Positions 9,301-18,579 of a stretch of 64,000 bases of DNA are shown in pieces. The notes under the pieces are model-generated. The model was not told where the DNA came from. It searched no databases and saw only the letters and a list, made by a program, of their open reading frames with translations. This DNA is from Maricaulis sp. (GTDB taxonomy: Bacteria > Pseudomonadota > Alphaproteobacteria > Caulobacterales > Maricaulaceae): the NCBI GenBank assembly GCA_017643585.1, contig JAEPND010000010.1:36535-100534 (forward strand), written 5' to 3'. A program made the translations under genes and the position numbers. The first letter of the stretch is position 1, and every line of letters begins with the position of its first letter.

Positions 9301-9976
9301 CCTCAAGCTCCGTTTGAGACCAGGTTTCCAGGATTTCGCGAGCGATGGCCCGCGTGATCGGTGTTTGCTTTACAAGCGCACGTTTGTCCATGCGCTCGAC
9401 AACTTCCCGCGCCGCGCTGACCGATCGCTCCATGCGCGGGAGAAGATACTCGATCACGCCTTCCTTGACCGGCGCGCGCCGGTCCTGGAGGTGTTTCTGC
9501 ATGAGGCCGGTCAGCATCTCATCATCCGGCTCTGCGAGAGCGACCTGGGGGGTGGCACGCAGCCGCGACACGAGATCCGGCAATTCTGCCCCCCACTGCG
9601 CAGGCGGCGTGCGCGCCGTCAACAACAGCGCACTGATGTCCGCTTCGCTGGCCCGGTTGATGGCATGGAACAATGCCGCTTCCGGAAAGGAACCATCCAG
9701 CCCTTCGACAACCAGCGCTGCGCCGCTCGGCAGCGTGTCGAGCGTGGCTTCAAGGGTTTCCCCCGTGCAGATCTGCGCGTCCATCTGCCAGGCCCAGATA
9801 TGGCTGAGGTGGGATTTTCCAGCGCCCGCGGGACCGATCAGCGCCATGCGCCGGTCCGGCCAGTCACGCCAACGGTTCAGGGCCGCTCTCGCGTCCTGAT
9901 TGGCGGGGCTAGCGATATAGCTTTCAGGGCTGAAATCGACCTCGATGGGCAAGTCCAGCGCCAGTTGCTCGGTCAT
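9281..9976 (-). CDS. hdaA: Hda/HdaA-type regulatory inactivator of DnaA
   Basis: A 231-residue single AAA+ module related to DnaA domain III. It has Walker A at 48-55 (GPAGAGKS), an arginine-finger region (LVSRLRAT), and an N-terminal QLALDLP (4-10) resembling the beta-clamp-binding motif. In E. coli and Caulobacter, Hda with the DNA-loaded clamp stimulates ATP hydrolysis by DnaA and prevents re-initiation. It follows a DUF2066 gene by about 21 nt and overlaps ppk1, a common alphaproteobacterial arrangement that ties replication control to polyphosphate genes in one transcript. Confidence 0.88.
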   Translation of the reverse strand: MTEQLALDLPIEVDFSPESYIASPANQDARAALNRWRDWPDRRMALIGPAGAGKSHLSHIWAWQMDAQICTGETLEATLDTLPSGAALVVEGLDGSFPEAALFHAINRASEADISALLLTARTPPAQWGAELPDLVSRLRATPQVALAEPDDEMLTGLMQKHLQDRRAPVKEGVIEYLLPRMERSVSAAREVVERMDKRALVKQTPITRAIAREILETWSQTELEDDVPSS

Positions 9977-9997
9977 TCTCAGATCCGTTTGGAAGGG

Positions 9998-11089
9998 CTA
10001 GAATGCTGTCCGGATGATCCAGCCCAGCTCCGGCTGTTCCTCCAATACGGCCCCTCTTTCCGCAAGTTCGCTGATCAGTTGCTCGCGCGCACCACGGAAA
10101 TTCACCGTCATCAGGGCGCCGTCCCGCGACATCGCATCCAGCCGCGCCGCTTCCACCAGCGATGCGCCGGTCAGGGCATCCTGGAGGCTGCGCCATTCGC
10201 CGATACCGCCATAAAGCACGGTCACGCGGAATTCCTCGGTCTCCAGATCGCGCACGATGGATTGCTGTTTCCAGTCGGTCTCGCGCTCTGTGACGAAACG
10301 CGCGGCAGCATCACGCCAGCCACCGAAAACATTTTCCGGCCCCCAGGTCGACACCTCGAACGTGCCGTCCGAGGCGATGCTGACCAGATAGCCGCCAAAC
10401 CGGCGAAGGCCGTCGCGTTCCTCAGCTCGCAAAACGGCAATCCGATTGACGTTGTACGCGCCGGCCAGGCTTGCGAGCGCCGCCTCGTTCAGGGTCAGGG
10501 CATCACGCGCGCTGAGCAGGGCCTCGCCCTCTTCCGGCACAAACATCGGGGTCAGTGCATTGGAGAAATTCTGCGCTTGCCAGGCCTCGCGCCAGACATT
10601 GTCTTCCCAAAGCAGGAACTGCCCGCCCTCGTTGAAAATCGGCAGCACCATGGTCGGCCGGGACTGGGCCTCGACATAGGGAACGCCATAATTCGAGAAG
10701 ATCCGCTCGACTACACGTGGATCAAAGCTGATCGTCAAATCGGCCAGGTAGCGGGTCGCACTGCGCTGCTCATTCTGGATCTCGATGCCTGAAATCATTT
10801 CCGCAACAACGGAGAGATCGAGCGCATTGTCCTGCACCATCTCGCCAAACTCATTCATGCGCGGCGTGAAATCGAAGGCCGTCTCGAACCGGTCTTCCTC
10901 AAGCGTCAGGCGTTCAATCAGGCGGTGAACGGCCAGCTCCTGGCCCTGGCGCATGGCCTCGGTCTGGGCCGTCAACGCATTATCCGCGCTCGCATCGATG
11001 GCGACATTTGTCACTGTGTAAGGGTCATCGGCCTGCGCAATGGAAAACGCGGCTAAGGTCAGGCAGATGGCAGAAACAATAGAACGCAC
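9998..11089 (-). CDS. DUF2066 domain-containing exported protein
   Basis: A 363-residue protein with an N-terminal signal peptide (hydrophobic core about residues 4-18, cleavage likely near AQA-DD at 19-21). The body matches the DUF2066 type by its opening repeats of the form (A)LxAQxEAMRxGQELAVxRLIxRL and by gene context between purM and hda. It is predicted periplasmic, function unknown. It is divergent from purM and is the first gene of the hda-ppk1-ppx run. Confidence 0.8.
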   Translation of the reverse strand: MRSIVSAICLTLAAFSIAQADDPYTVTNVAIDASADNALTAQTEAMRQGQELAVHRLIERLTLEEDRFETAFDFTPRMNEFGEMVQDNALDLSVVAEMISGIEIQNEQRSATRYLADLTISFDPRVVERIFSNYGVPYVEAQSRPTMVLPIFNEGGQFLLWEDNVWREAWQAQNFSNALTPMFVPEEGEALLSARDALTLNEAALASLAGAYNVNRIAVLRAEERDGLRRFGGYLVSIASDGTFEVSTWGPENVFGGWRDAAARFVTERETDWKQQSIVRDLETEEFRVTVLYGGIGEWRSLQDALTGASLVEAARLDAMSRDGALMTVNFRGAREQLISELAERGAVLEEQPELGWIIRTAF

Positions 11090-11216
11090 GACGAGCTCCC
11101 ATGGCGTTGGTTCAGTGCACTATACCGCGACACTGTCACGCGTGAAGCCCATGACTTGCGTTGAAAGCCGCTTTGCACTGTACTCCGCGCAAATTTTACA
11201 GGGCCAGGGAATCAGC

Positions 11217-12257
11217 ATGTCCAGCAACGGGGCTTCCTCCACATCCAAAGGACTGACGTACGCAGACAGCGGTGTCGATATCGATGCCGGTGACGCACTG
11301 GTCGACCGTATCAAACCGCTGGCGGCGTCGACGCGTCGTCCAGGCGCCGCTGCTGACCTTGGCGGGTTTGGTGGCGCCTTCGACCTCAAGGCCGCAGGCT
11401 ATGACGACCCGATCCTGATTTCCGGCACGGATGGCGTCGGTACCAAGCTGAAACTGGCGATCGCCACGGGCAAGCTGGATACGGTCGGTATCGACCTGGT
11501 CGCGATGTGCGTGAACGACATCCTCGCCCAGGGCGCTGAACCGCTCTTCTTCCTCGACTATCTGGCCACATCCAAGCTGGACCCGTCGCGTGGGGCCGAC
11601 ATCGTCTCCGGCATCGCAGCGGGCTGCCGCGAAAGCGGATGTGCGCTGATTGGCGGTGAGACTGCCGAGATGCCGGGGATGTATGAAGGCGATGATTTCG
11701 ACCTCGCAGGCTTTGTCGTTGGCGCAGCCGAACGTGGAAGTCTTCTGCCGGACCATAACCGCATGCAGGCCGGCGATGTCCTGATCGGGCTCGCCTCCTC
11801 CGGCGTTCACTCGAATGGCTATTCCCTGGTGCGCAAGGTCGTGGAAGTCTCCGGCCTGGACTGGAGCGATGCAGCGCCGTTCGCACCCGGGCAGACGCTG
11901 GGCGAAGCCCTGCTCGCCCCGACACGCCTGTATGTGAAATCCTGCCTGCCACTGATCAAGTCCGGCCTGGCCAATGGCCTCGCCCACATCACCGGTGGTG
12001 GCCTGGTCGAGAACCCGCCACGCATGACGCCAGACCACCTGGTCCCAGTCATCGACTACACCCGTTTCGACTTGCCGCCGGTGTTCAAGTGGATCGAGGA
12101 AACAGGCGGTGTCGCCCGCGAGGAAATGCACCGGACATTCAATTGCGGCATCGGCATGCTGATCAGCATCGCTGCAGCAGACGCCGATGCGGCAATCGCG
12201 AAACTTGCAGAAGCCGGCGAGACCGGCATGATTGTCGGCACCCTCCAGTCGGCCTGA
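11217..12257 (+). CDS. purM: Phosphoribosylformylglycinamidine cyclo-ligase
   Basis: A 346-residue AIR synthetase, the fifth step of purine synthesis, converting FGAM to AIR with ATP. The segment around residues 69-80 ([12 protein letters not shown]) is the PurM signature, with [11 protein letters not shown] and a glycine-rich HITGGGL further on. The ATG at 11217 gives family-typical length; upstream in-frame codons would extend it 59 residues into non-conserved sequence. It is followed by purN after 22 nt, the classical purMN pair, and is divergent from the DUF2066-hda operon. Confidence 0.95.
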   Translation: MSSNGASSTSKGLTYADSGVDIDAGDALVDRIKPLAASTRRPGAAADLGGFGGAFDLKAAGYDDPILISGTDGVGTKLKLAIATGKLDTVGIDLVAMCVNDILAQGAEPLFFLDYLATSKLDPSRGADIVSGIAAGCRESGCALIGGETAEMPGMYEGDDFDLAGFVVGAAERGSLLPDHNRMQAGDVLIGLASSGVHSNGYSLVRKVVEVSGLDWSDAAPFAPGQTLGEALLAPTRLYVKSCLPLIKSGLANGLAHITGGGLVENPPRMTPDHLVPVIDYTRFDLPPVFKWIEETGGVAREEMHRTFNCGIGMLISIAAADADAAIAKLAEAGETGMIVGTLQSA

Positions 12258-12279
12258 CCGGGCACGAAAAGAGATCAAG

Positions 12280-12930
12280 ATGGCGAAGACCAAGATCGCC
12301 GTGCTCATTTCCGGGCGCGGCTCGAACATGCAGGCAATTGTCGAAGCGGCCGAGGCCGAAGACTATCCGGCCGAGATTGCGCTCGTCGTCTCCAACAACC
12401 CCGATGCGGCAGGCCTCGCCTGGGCTGCAGATCGCGGTATCGAGACAGAGGTTCTCAATCACCGGGATTACGAGACGCGGGAGGGGTTCGAAGAAGCGCT
12501 CGACATCCTCATCCGTCTTTATGGCGCCCGCATTGTCTGCCTCGCCGGGTTCATGCGGATCCTGACTCCGTACTTCACCGAGAAATGGCGGGACCTGCTG
12601 GTCAATGTCCACCCGTCGCTGCTGCCGTCCTTCAAGGGGCTTCACACCCATGAACGTGCGCTGGAGGCCGGCGTCCGCATCCATGGATGCACTGTGCACT
12701 ATGTGCGCCCTGAGATGGATGATGGTCCGATCATCGGCCAGGCTGCCGTACCCGTCCTGCACGGTGATACGCCGGACACGCTGGCCGCACGTGTGCTTGA
12801 GGCGGAACATCAGCTCTATCCGCAATGCATCGCCCTGGCCTGCTCCGGCAAAGCACGTGTCGCGGGCGAACGCGTGCGCCTGCAAGTGCGCGAATTCGGC
12901 GCTGACCTGCTGATGAACCCGCACGACTAG
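12280..12930 (+). CDS. purN: Phosphoribosylglycinamide formyltransferase
   Basis: A 216-residue GAR transformylase using 10-formyl-THF. The N-terminal nucleotide loop is LISGRGSNMQA; the catalytic Asn-His pair lies in NVHPSLLPSFKG, with the partner Asp in RPEMDDGPIIGQ. The ATG at 12280 fits both family length and the close coupling to purM. The next gene, arfB, begins 4 nt after the stop, so rescue factor and purine enzyme are probably on one message. Confidence 0.95.
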   Translation: MAKTKIAVLISGRGSNMQAIVEAAEAEDYPAEIALVVSNNPDAAGLAWAADRGIETEVLNHRDYETREGFEEALDILIRLYGARIVCLAGFMRILTPYFTEKWRDLLVNVHPSLLPSFKGLHTHERALEAGVRIHGCTVHYVRPEMDDGPIIGQAAVPVLHGDTPDTLAARVLEAEHQLYPQCIALACSGKARVAGERVRLQVREFGADLLMNPHD

Positions 12931-12934
12931 ACCA

Positions 12935-13354
12935 ATGCGCATCACCGAGACATTGGTGATTGATGAAGCGGAAATCGAGGAGCGTTACATGCGCGCCTCC
13001 GGTGCCGGGGGCCAGCATGTCAACAAGACCGAGAGCGCCATCCAGCTGCGCTTCAACGCCCTGGAAAACCGCAATCTGACGCCGGATCAGAAGACCCGGC
13101 TGAAAAAGCTGGCCGGTTCACGGATGACCCTGGGAGGTGAAATCCTGATCCGGGCGGAGAACTCCCGCTCCCGCGAGCGAAACCGGGCCGACGCACGCGA
13201 ACGGTTGCGCAGCCTGATCGAGCGGTGTCTGACAGCGCCAAAACCGCGCAAGAAATCCCGCCCCAGCCTCGCCTCGGTCCGTCGCCAGAAGGACGCCAAG
13301 ATGCATCGTTCCGGCCTCAAGGCTTCGCGACGCAAACCGGTGTCAGACGACTAG
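12935..13354 (+). CDS. arfB: Alternative ribosome-rescue factor ArfB (peptidyl-tRNA hydrolase)
   Basis: A 139-residue class-I release-factor-like protein without codon-recognition domains. The catalytic GGQ is at 25-27 within SGAGGQHVNKTES, and the C-terminal third is rich in Lys/Arg (KPRKKSRPS, KMHRSGLKASRRK), as needed for insertion into the empty mRNA channel. It hydrolyses peptidyl-tRNA on stalled ribosomes. Length and architecture match YaeJ/ArfB. Its stop overlaps the convergent DUF4197 gene in a CTAG palindrome. Confidence 0.9.
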   Translation: MRITETLVIDEAEIEERYMRASGAGGQHVNKTESAIQLRFNALENRNLTPDQKTRLKKLAGSRMTLGGEILIRAENSRSRERNRADARERLRSLIERCLTAPKPRKKSRPSLASVRRQKDAKMHRSGLKASRRKPVSDD

Positions 13355-14052
13355 CCGAACACCCGCCTCAAGATCGAGGAGGCCTGCCCCAGCGGATCAC
13401 GGCGAATGGCACGCTCCTCCTGGCCGACATAGTAGAAAACGCCATCCAGCGCCTTGTCGACCGCGTGATTGGACAGACGCTCGGCCAGATCGTCGGCGGA
13501 CGTTCCACCGATCCCGAAACGCCCCAAGAAGGAGTTGCCGCGATTGATATGCGGTTCGATGCGATCAAGCGCGCCATAAACACCCGCTGACGACATCGCT
13601 GATTGCATATGTGGCTCGAGGGCCCGCTCCAGCCGGGGACCCGACGAGCGCCGCAGATACTCGGTCGCAGCGGTATCGGAACCACGCACGATATCCACTG
13701 CATCGCTGACGCTCATATCGCGAATGGCCGAGACGAATATATCGCGCGCGGCCGGCATGGCAGACTCCGCAGCGCGGTTGAGCCCGAGCTCAAGGTCATC
13801 GATCGCGCCCGACATCCCGACCCGCCGCAAGGTGGACTGGATTGACGCGACCTGACGCGGCAGCGGGATCCGCACTTGCGGATCACCCCAAAACCCGTCG
13901 CGACGCCCCAACCGGTTGGTCGCCAGTCGAGCGGCCTGGTCGAGCGCTGTTCGCAAACCGCGCGCCGCCTGGCCGTGACTGAGGCTCTGGGCCGAAGCTG
14001 GAAAACTCGCCAGAGCGGAAAGACTGGAAAACAAGAAAACGCGACGATCCAT
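13351..14052 (-). CDS. DUF4197 domain-containing exported protein
   Basis: A 233-residue protein with a signal peptide (MDRRVFLFSSLSALASFPA, cleavage near residue 22, ASA-QS). The body (GLRTALDQAARLA, VRIPLPRQVAS, LEHxMNRAAE-like segments, a C-terminal ALDGVFYYVGQEERAIRRDP) fits DUF4197, a helical periplasmic family of unknown function. The final bases overlap arfB convergently. The gene follows the deaminase by 18 nt on the same strand. Confidence 0.8.
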   Translation of the reverse strand: MDRRVFLFSSLSALASFPASAQSLSHGQAARGLRTALDQAARLATNRLGRRDGFWGDPQVRIPLPRQVASIQSTLRRVGMSGAIDDLELGLNRAAESAMPAARDIFVSAIRDMSVSDAVDIVRGSDTAATEYLRRSSGPRLERALEPHMQSAMSSAGVYGALDRIEPHINRGNSFLGRFGIGGTSADDLAERLSNHAVDKALDGVFYYVGQEERAIRRDPLGQASSILRRVFG

Positions 14053-14070
14053 GAAAGCCCCCGATACGAC

Positions 14071-15090
14071 CTAAGCCAACTCAGACGCGATGACCGCGTC
14101 AATCTCTGCCAGATGTCTAGCAATCGCATCCTGAGGCAAAAATGAACCGATGAAACTGTTGCGCGCCAGGGTGATGATTTCGCCAGCGGTCAACCCAACA
14201 GCCTCTGCAGTCCGCCGGAAATTGTCGTTCACATAGCCGCCGAAATAGGCCGGGTCATCGGAATTACAGGTTGCCAGCAGCCCCAGCTCCAGCATGCGCT
14301 TGAGCGGGTGGTCTTCCAGGCGCTCGACACCACACAGGCGCAGATTGGACAGCGGACAGACGGTCAGCGCCATCTTGCTGTCGACCAGGCGCTGGACCAA
14401 CTCGGTGTCTTCCAGGGCCCGGTTGCCATGATCGACACGGTCAATCTGCAACAGGTCGAGTGCCTCGTAGATGTATTCTGGCGGCCCCTCCTCACCGGCG
14501 TGGGCAACGCGCTTCAGCCCCAGCTCGCCCGCGCGTGCAAACACGCGCTCGAACTTGGATGGCGGATGTCCCATTTCCGAGGAATCCAAGCCCACACCAT
14601 CAATCCGCTCGAGATGTCCCATGGCCTGCTCGAGGGTCTCGAAAGCGGCGACCTCGGACAGGTGGCGCAGGAAACACATGATCAGCTGGGAGGTCAGCCC
14701 GCAACGGTCCTCCGCCTGCTCCAGCGCCCGTGTCAGCCCGTCAATGACAGTCGCGAAGGCGATGCCACGTTCGGTGTGCCCTTGGGGATCAAAGAAGATC
14801 TCGACATGGCGGACATTGTCCGCATGCGCCCGCTCGAGATAGGCCCAGGCGAGGTCAAAGAAGTCCTGCTCGGTCTGCAGCACGTTCATGCCGACATAGT
14901 AGATATCCAGGAAGTCCTGCAGATTGGAGAATTCATAAGCCGCCCGGATCTCCTCAACCGTCTTGTAAGGCAGCTCGATACCGTTTCGCTGCGCCAGGGC
15001 CATCATCAGTTCAGGCTCAAGCGAGCCCTCGATATGGAGATGAAGTTCAGCCTTGGGCAGGCGCGCGATCAGATCATTGAGTGCAGACAT
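14071..15090 (-). CDS. Adenosine/adenine deaminase family amidohydrolase
   Basis: A 339-residue TIM-barrel metal hydrolase of purine salvage. Zinc ligands are visible as HLH at 17-19 (AELHLHIEGS), HAGEE, a later catalytic His in DHGNRALED, and the SDDPAYFGGY segment. The last is characteristic of the adenine deaminase branch rather than classical adenosine deaminase, so adenine to hypoxanthine is the likelier reaction. The ATG at 15090 gives normal length. The upstream gene on the same strand is a CadC-like regulator 62 nt away. Confidence 0.85.
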   Translation of the reverse strand: MSALNDLIARLPKAELHLHIEGSLEPELMMALAQRNGIELPYKTVEEIRAAYEFSNLQDFLDIYYVGMNVLQTEQDFFDLAWAYLERAHADNVRHVEIFFDPQGHTERGIAFATVIDGLTRALEQAEDRCGLTSQLIMCFLRHLSEVAAFETLEQAMGHLERIDGVGLDSSEMGHPPSKFERVFARAGELGLKRVAHAGEEGPPEYIYEALDLLQIDRVDHGNRALEDTELVQRLVDSKMALTVCPLSNLRLCGVERLEDHPLKRMLELGLLATCNSDDPAYFGGYVNDNFRRTAEAVGLTAGEIITLARNSFIGSFLPQDAIARHLAEIDAVIASELA

Positions 15091-15152
15091 GAGGTGCTTT
15101 CTGTTGGAGAGGATAGAAAATGCGCCGAGCGGGCAGAGCTGGCAAGACCTGG

Positions 15153-16382
15153 CTAGTCGCCCCCAAGGCACGCCTCCAAGGTCGCCGGGTCGGTAATCGG
15201 CGCACACACTTCGCGCACGCCCGCCTGGTCCCCGCGCCCGGACAGGACCGCCGCCAGTCCCGTCAAGGCGATCGGATTGAGTGGATCCCATTGCAGAACA
15301 CGCCGGTACCAGCGCTCCGCAGTCGCAACGTCACCGCGCTGGCGATAGCTGTGCGCGACTGAAAGGCCCGTGTCGGAATACCAGGGCCGTACCAGGACGG
15401 CCTGGCGTTCATAGACACGGCTCATCGCCTCGAAGGCCAGCTCCATGTGGGCGAGTGCAAGGTCGGGCTGTCCTTGATGACCATAAAGGTCGGAGAGATT
15501 GATGAAGGCTTCCCAGGCATCCGGGTCCAGCGTGGCGGCCCGGTCATAACTGCGGATCGCGGCGGCGATCTCTCCCTGAGCGGACTGCACGAGACCGAGC
15601 GCACGATGACCAAGCGCGTAGGCCGGATCCTCGACAATGGCGGCCTCGGCGTACTGCCGCGCCTGCGCAAGCGCGGAGATCGCTGCCGGAGTTTGTGTCC
15701 GGCCATTGGCCAGGGCTGTCCGGATCCGCGAGCGCAGCCCCAGCTCTTCCCAATCACCGTCCGACCAACGAATGACGTGCTGGGTCAGGGTGTTGGCCAG
15801 CCCGGCCAGCGCCGGCGCAGAGTGCGGGTTATCCTGTACCGCCCCGCGATACAGTCGCTGGGCTGCTGCATTATCCGTGGCGGTAAACTGGTAATAGAAC
15901 TCATCGGCCCGGGCGAGACGCTGCCCTTCCTCGTCTGACCCGACCGGGCCTGACGGGCTCGGCATTGCGGCCCAGACAAGGGCCACGACCAGGGCCAGCC
16001 CTGCAAGAGCCACGGAGACATATCGCCAGTCGAAATTGAGTGGAACTGGTTCGGCCGGCATCACGGGACCTGGCTCAACCAGAAGCCGGTACCCCTTCTT
16101 GGGGACTGTGGCGACAAATCGTGGAGCGCGCGCATCATCGCCCAGCGCCTGCCGCAGTTTCCAGACGGTGCGCCCCAGGGCGTCATCATTCACAGTGACC
16201 CCCGGCCAGAGCCGCGCAAAAATCTCTTCACGGGTCATGGCCTGGCCCGGAGTTTGTGCCAGCAGGCAAAGCAGAGCCATGACCTTGGGTTCGAGATCGA
16301 CGACTTCGTCTCCGCGTAGCAGCCGGCCATTCGTCGGCTCGACGCGCATCTCACCGAGCTGGAACCCCTTGTCCAAATCCAT
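15153..16382 (-). CDS. CadC-like membrane transcriptional regulator with TPR domain
   Basis: About 409 residues: an OmpR/PhoB-type winged helix at about 1-105 (EPKVMALLCLLA, REEIFARLWP, RTVWKLRQAL, VPKKGYRLL), one membrane helix near 121-140, then a long helical region with several TPR-like units (for example YALGHRALGLVQSAQGEIAAA). This is the CadC/ToxR layout, in which a periplasmic domain signals to a cytoplasmic DNA-binding head. The ATG at 16382 is preferred to an upstream TTG. It is divergent from an exported S41 protease, which makes that gene a plausible target. Confidence 0.8.
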   Translation of the reverse strand: MDLDKGFQLGEMRVEPTNGRLLRGDEVVDLEPKVMALLCLLAQTPGQAMTREEIFARLWPGVTVNDDALGRTVWKLRQALGDDARAPRFVATVPKKGYRLLVEPGPVMPAEPVPLNFDWRYVSVALAGLALVVALVWAAMPSPSGPVGSDEEGQRLARADEFYYQFTATDNAAAQRLYRGAVQDNPHSAPALAGLANTLTQHVIRWSDGDWEELGLRSRIRTALANGRTQTPAAISALAQARQYAEAAIVEDPAYALGHRALGLVQSAQGEIAAAIRSYDRAATLDPDAWEAFINLSDLYGHQGQPDLALAHMELAFEAMSRVYERQAVLVRPWYSDTGLSVAHSYRQRGDVATAERWYRRVLQWDPLNPIALTGLAAVLSGRGDQAGVREVCAPITDPATLEACLGGD

Positions 16383-16516
16383 GAAATTCAACCTGTTTTA
16401 CGCGGTCAGAAAAAGGTCAGATGATCGGGAAGTCCGAGTCATTGCATTATCGAATGGCCAGGAGGAATTGCAAAGGGACCGCAGCAATCCCGCTGCCCCT
16501 ATTTCGGATCAACACC

Positions 16517-17959
16517 ATGTTGCGACATCTCCTGCCTGTGCTTCTTGCTGTGCTCGTTTTCCTCCCCATTGCTCACACCCAGCCGGGCGAGTTGATCTCG
16601 CCCGATGAACTGCGCTCTGATTTTGCAAACTTGCACGAGACCCTCGGGGCAGCGCACTTCGACCTCTACGCCCATACACCCCGCTCGGTATTCGACCAGC
16701 GGCGAGCAGAGATCTTCGCCGAACTTGTACACCCCCTCAGTCGGCGCGACGCCGCAGTGCTGTTTCAGACCTATGTCGCGCTGGCCCGTCATGGGCATGC
16801 GCGTATCGACTTCCCCTTCGACACCTGGTTCGACTGGGTCGGCAATGGCGGCGTCATCCTTCCGATTGATGTTCGGATCCGGGATGGTCAGGTCTGGCTC
16901 GCAGATCACCAGAGCGCATCGGACGCGCTGAGTGTGGGCGATGAGATCCTGTCACTGAACGGCATTCCCAACGCCGTCTGGCTCGCACGCTATACCCGCC
17001 ATCTGTCTGCCGACACGCCGCACATGGCCTACACGCTGCTTGAAACCTATCTGCCACTCATCTTCTGGGTCGAAAACCCCGACGCGACATCTGTTGAGCT
17101 GGAGGTCCGCAATCGCGCTGGCCAGATCACCACGCTGGCCGTTCCTCTGCTGAATCTGGAGGCGATCCGTGCCTCGCGTTCACCGGCCAATTCCTTCACC
17201 CTGCCCGAATACGATGCCCGCATGCTGGACGGCGATATCGCCTATCTGCGACCAGGCGCCTTCTCCAATTCCACCCCCGGGGAGATTCCGTGGGACCCGA
17301 CGCGTTACATCGCTCGCGTCGACGAGGCCCTGACAGACTTAATCAACGCCGACGCGCGCGCCCTGATCATCGACATTCGAGATAATCCGGGCGGCGACAC
17401 GTCCTTCTCCGACCCGATCATCGCCTGGTTCGCCGATCGCCCCTGGCGCTTCGCCTCACGTTTCCGGGTCCGCGTGAGTGACGCGACCACGGCATCAAAT
17501 GCCGCGCGCCTGTCGGAAGGCGCCAATGCCATCAGCCGGCGCTATGCCGAGCTTTTCACCCATGCGGAAAACGGAGACATTGTTGATTTCGAACTGGACA
17601 TGGAGCAACCGCGGGACGGTCAGCAATTCCAGGGCGACGTCTATGTCCTGGTCAACCGCTATTCCTACTCGAATGCGACGACCATGGCCGCACTGATCCA
17701 GGATTATGGTTTTGCGACGATCGCGGGAGAGATGACCGCGGACATGGCCACCACATTCGGTGCCCTGGAACGCTACACCCTGCCCAATACCGGGCTCGTG
17801 CTGGGTTATCCCAAAGCGCACATCATCCGCCCCAATGGCGAGGATCACCCTCACCCGGTCACACCGGACCTCGAACTGGACTTCCCGGTTTTGCGCGGTG
17901 AGACGGATGTCGTGCTGGAGCAATTGAGAGCCTTGATCTCAGAGCGCTCGCAAGACTGA
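16517..17959 (+). CDS. Exported S41-family (CtpA/Tsp-like) peptidase
   Basis: A 480-residue protein with a signal peptide (hydrophobic residues 3-20). A central PDZ-like segment (VGDEILSLNGI, 139-150) and the S41 protease core follow, with DNPGG (289-293) and the likely nucleophile Ser385 in YSYSNATTM. Domain order matches tail-specific proteases with an N-terminal helical region. The ATG at 16517 is selected because it begins a good signal peptide; longer in-frame starts add a hydrophilic tail. Substrate unknown; it is presumably periplasmic. Confidence 0.8.
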   Translation: MLRHLLPVLLAVLVFLPIAHTQPGELISPDELRSDFANLHETLGAAHFDLYAHTPRSVFDQRRAEIFAELVHPLSRRDAAVLFQTYVALARHGHARIDFPFDTWFDWVGNGGVILPIDVRIRDGQVWLADHQSASDALSVGDEILSLNGIPNAVWLARYTRHLSADTPHMAYTLLETYLPLIFWVENPDATSVELEVRNRAGQITTLAVPLLNLEAIRASRSPANSFTLPEYDARMLDGDIAYLRPGAFSNSTPGEIPWDPTRYIARVDEALTDLINADARALIIDIRDNPGGDTSFSDPIIAWFADRPWRFASRFRVRVSDATTASNAARLSEGANAISRRYAELFTHAENGDIVDFELDMEQPRDGQQFQGDVYVLVNRYSYSNATTMAALIQDYGFATIAGEMTADMATTFGALERYTLPNTGLVLGYPKAHIIRPNGEDHPHPVTPDLELDFPVLRGETDVVLEQLRALISERSQD

Positions 17960-17960
17960 C

Positions 17961-17991
17961 AAAAAACGGCCCGCGAAACATCGCGGGCCGT
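17961..17991 (-). terminator. Terminator of ndk
   Basis: ACGGCCCGCGA (17966-17976) and TCGCGGGCCGT (17981-17991) form an 11-bp perfect stem with an AACA loop. Read on the minus strand it is followed by TTTTT, so it ends the leftward ndk transcript; it may also stop rightward transcription of the S41 gene less efficiently. Confidence 0.85.
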
Positions 17992-18028
17992 TCTGATCTG
18001 CTATCTGACTGGGTCAGTTCAGATTGGC

Positions 18029-18451
18029 TTAGCCAACGATCTCGGCGTCGGTGAAGAAGAACTTGATCTCTTCCGCAGCGGTTTCCGGAGCGTCGGAACC
18101 GTGTACGGAGTTCTCGCCGATGGACAGGGCGAATTCCTTGCGGATCGTGCCGTCAGCCGCTTCAGCCGGGTTGGTCGCGCCCATGACTTCGCGGTTCTTC
18201 GCGATGGCGTCTTCACCTTCCAGGACCTGGACCACAACCGGCTCGGAGATCATGAAATCAACCAGCTCGCCAAAGAACGGACGCTCTTTGTGCACAGCGT
18301 AGAAGCCTTCAGCCTGTTCGCGCGTCATGTGGATGCGCTTGGAAGCAACGATGCGCAGGCCGGCGTCCTCGAACTTGGCAATGATTTTACCGGTCAGGTT
18401 ACGCTTGGTTGCGTCCGGCTTGATGATGGAGAAAGTGCGTTGGGTCGCCAT
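18029..18451 (-). CDS. ndk: Nucleoside diphosphate kinase
   Basis: A 140-residue enzyme that balances NTP and dNTP pools by phosphotransfer from ATP. It opens with [12 protein letters not shown] and has the active-site His in NSVHGSDAP. The length is standard. The ATG at 18451 has AAGGAAA about 6 nt upstream. It is monocistronic, with a strong hairpin terminator downstream and its own promoter-like -10 upstream. Confidence 0.97.
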   Translation of the reverse strand: MATQRTFSIIKPDATKRNLTGKIIAKFEDAGLRIVASKRIHMTREQAEGFYAVHKERPFFGELVDFMISEPVVVQVLEGEDAIAKNREVMGATNPAEAADGTIRKEFALSIGENSVHGSDAPETAAEEIKFFFTDAEIVG

Positions 18452-18518
18452 GACAGGTTTCCTTGAACTCGAGTGTGTCATCACCTCGAGCACAGCCGAG
18501 GCATCAGGATTCGCGCGG

Positions 18519-18526
18519 CTTATAGC
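18519..18526 (-). promoter_or_regulatory. Candidate -10 element of the ndk promoter
   Basis: On the minus strand GCTATAAG fits the Caulobacter-type -10 (GCTANAWC). The -35 region is weak. Transcription would start near 18510, giving a leader of about 60 nt that contains two CTCGAG sites (18468-18473, 18485-18490). Confidence 0.4.
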
Positions 18527-18579
18527 GGGGGATGTGGGGAAAGTGAAGCAGTGTGACAGTACACCGCTTCAAAGCTTAC

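Noticed and set aside
9125-10792. Plus-strand frame of 555 codons over ppk1, hda and the DUF2066 gene
   Set aside because: Antisense shadow of three well-supported genes, with Arg/Gln/His-rich composition.
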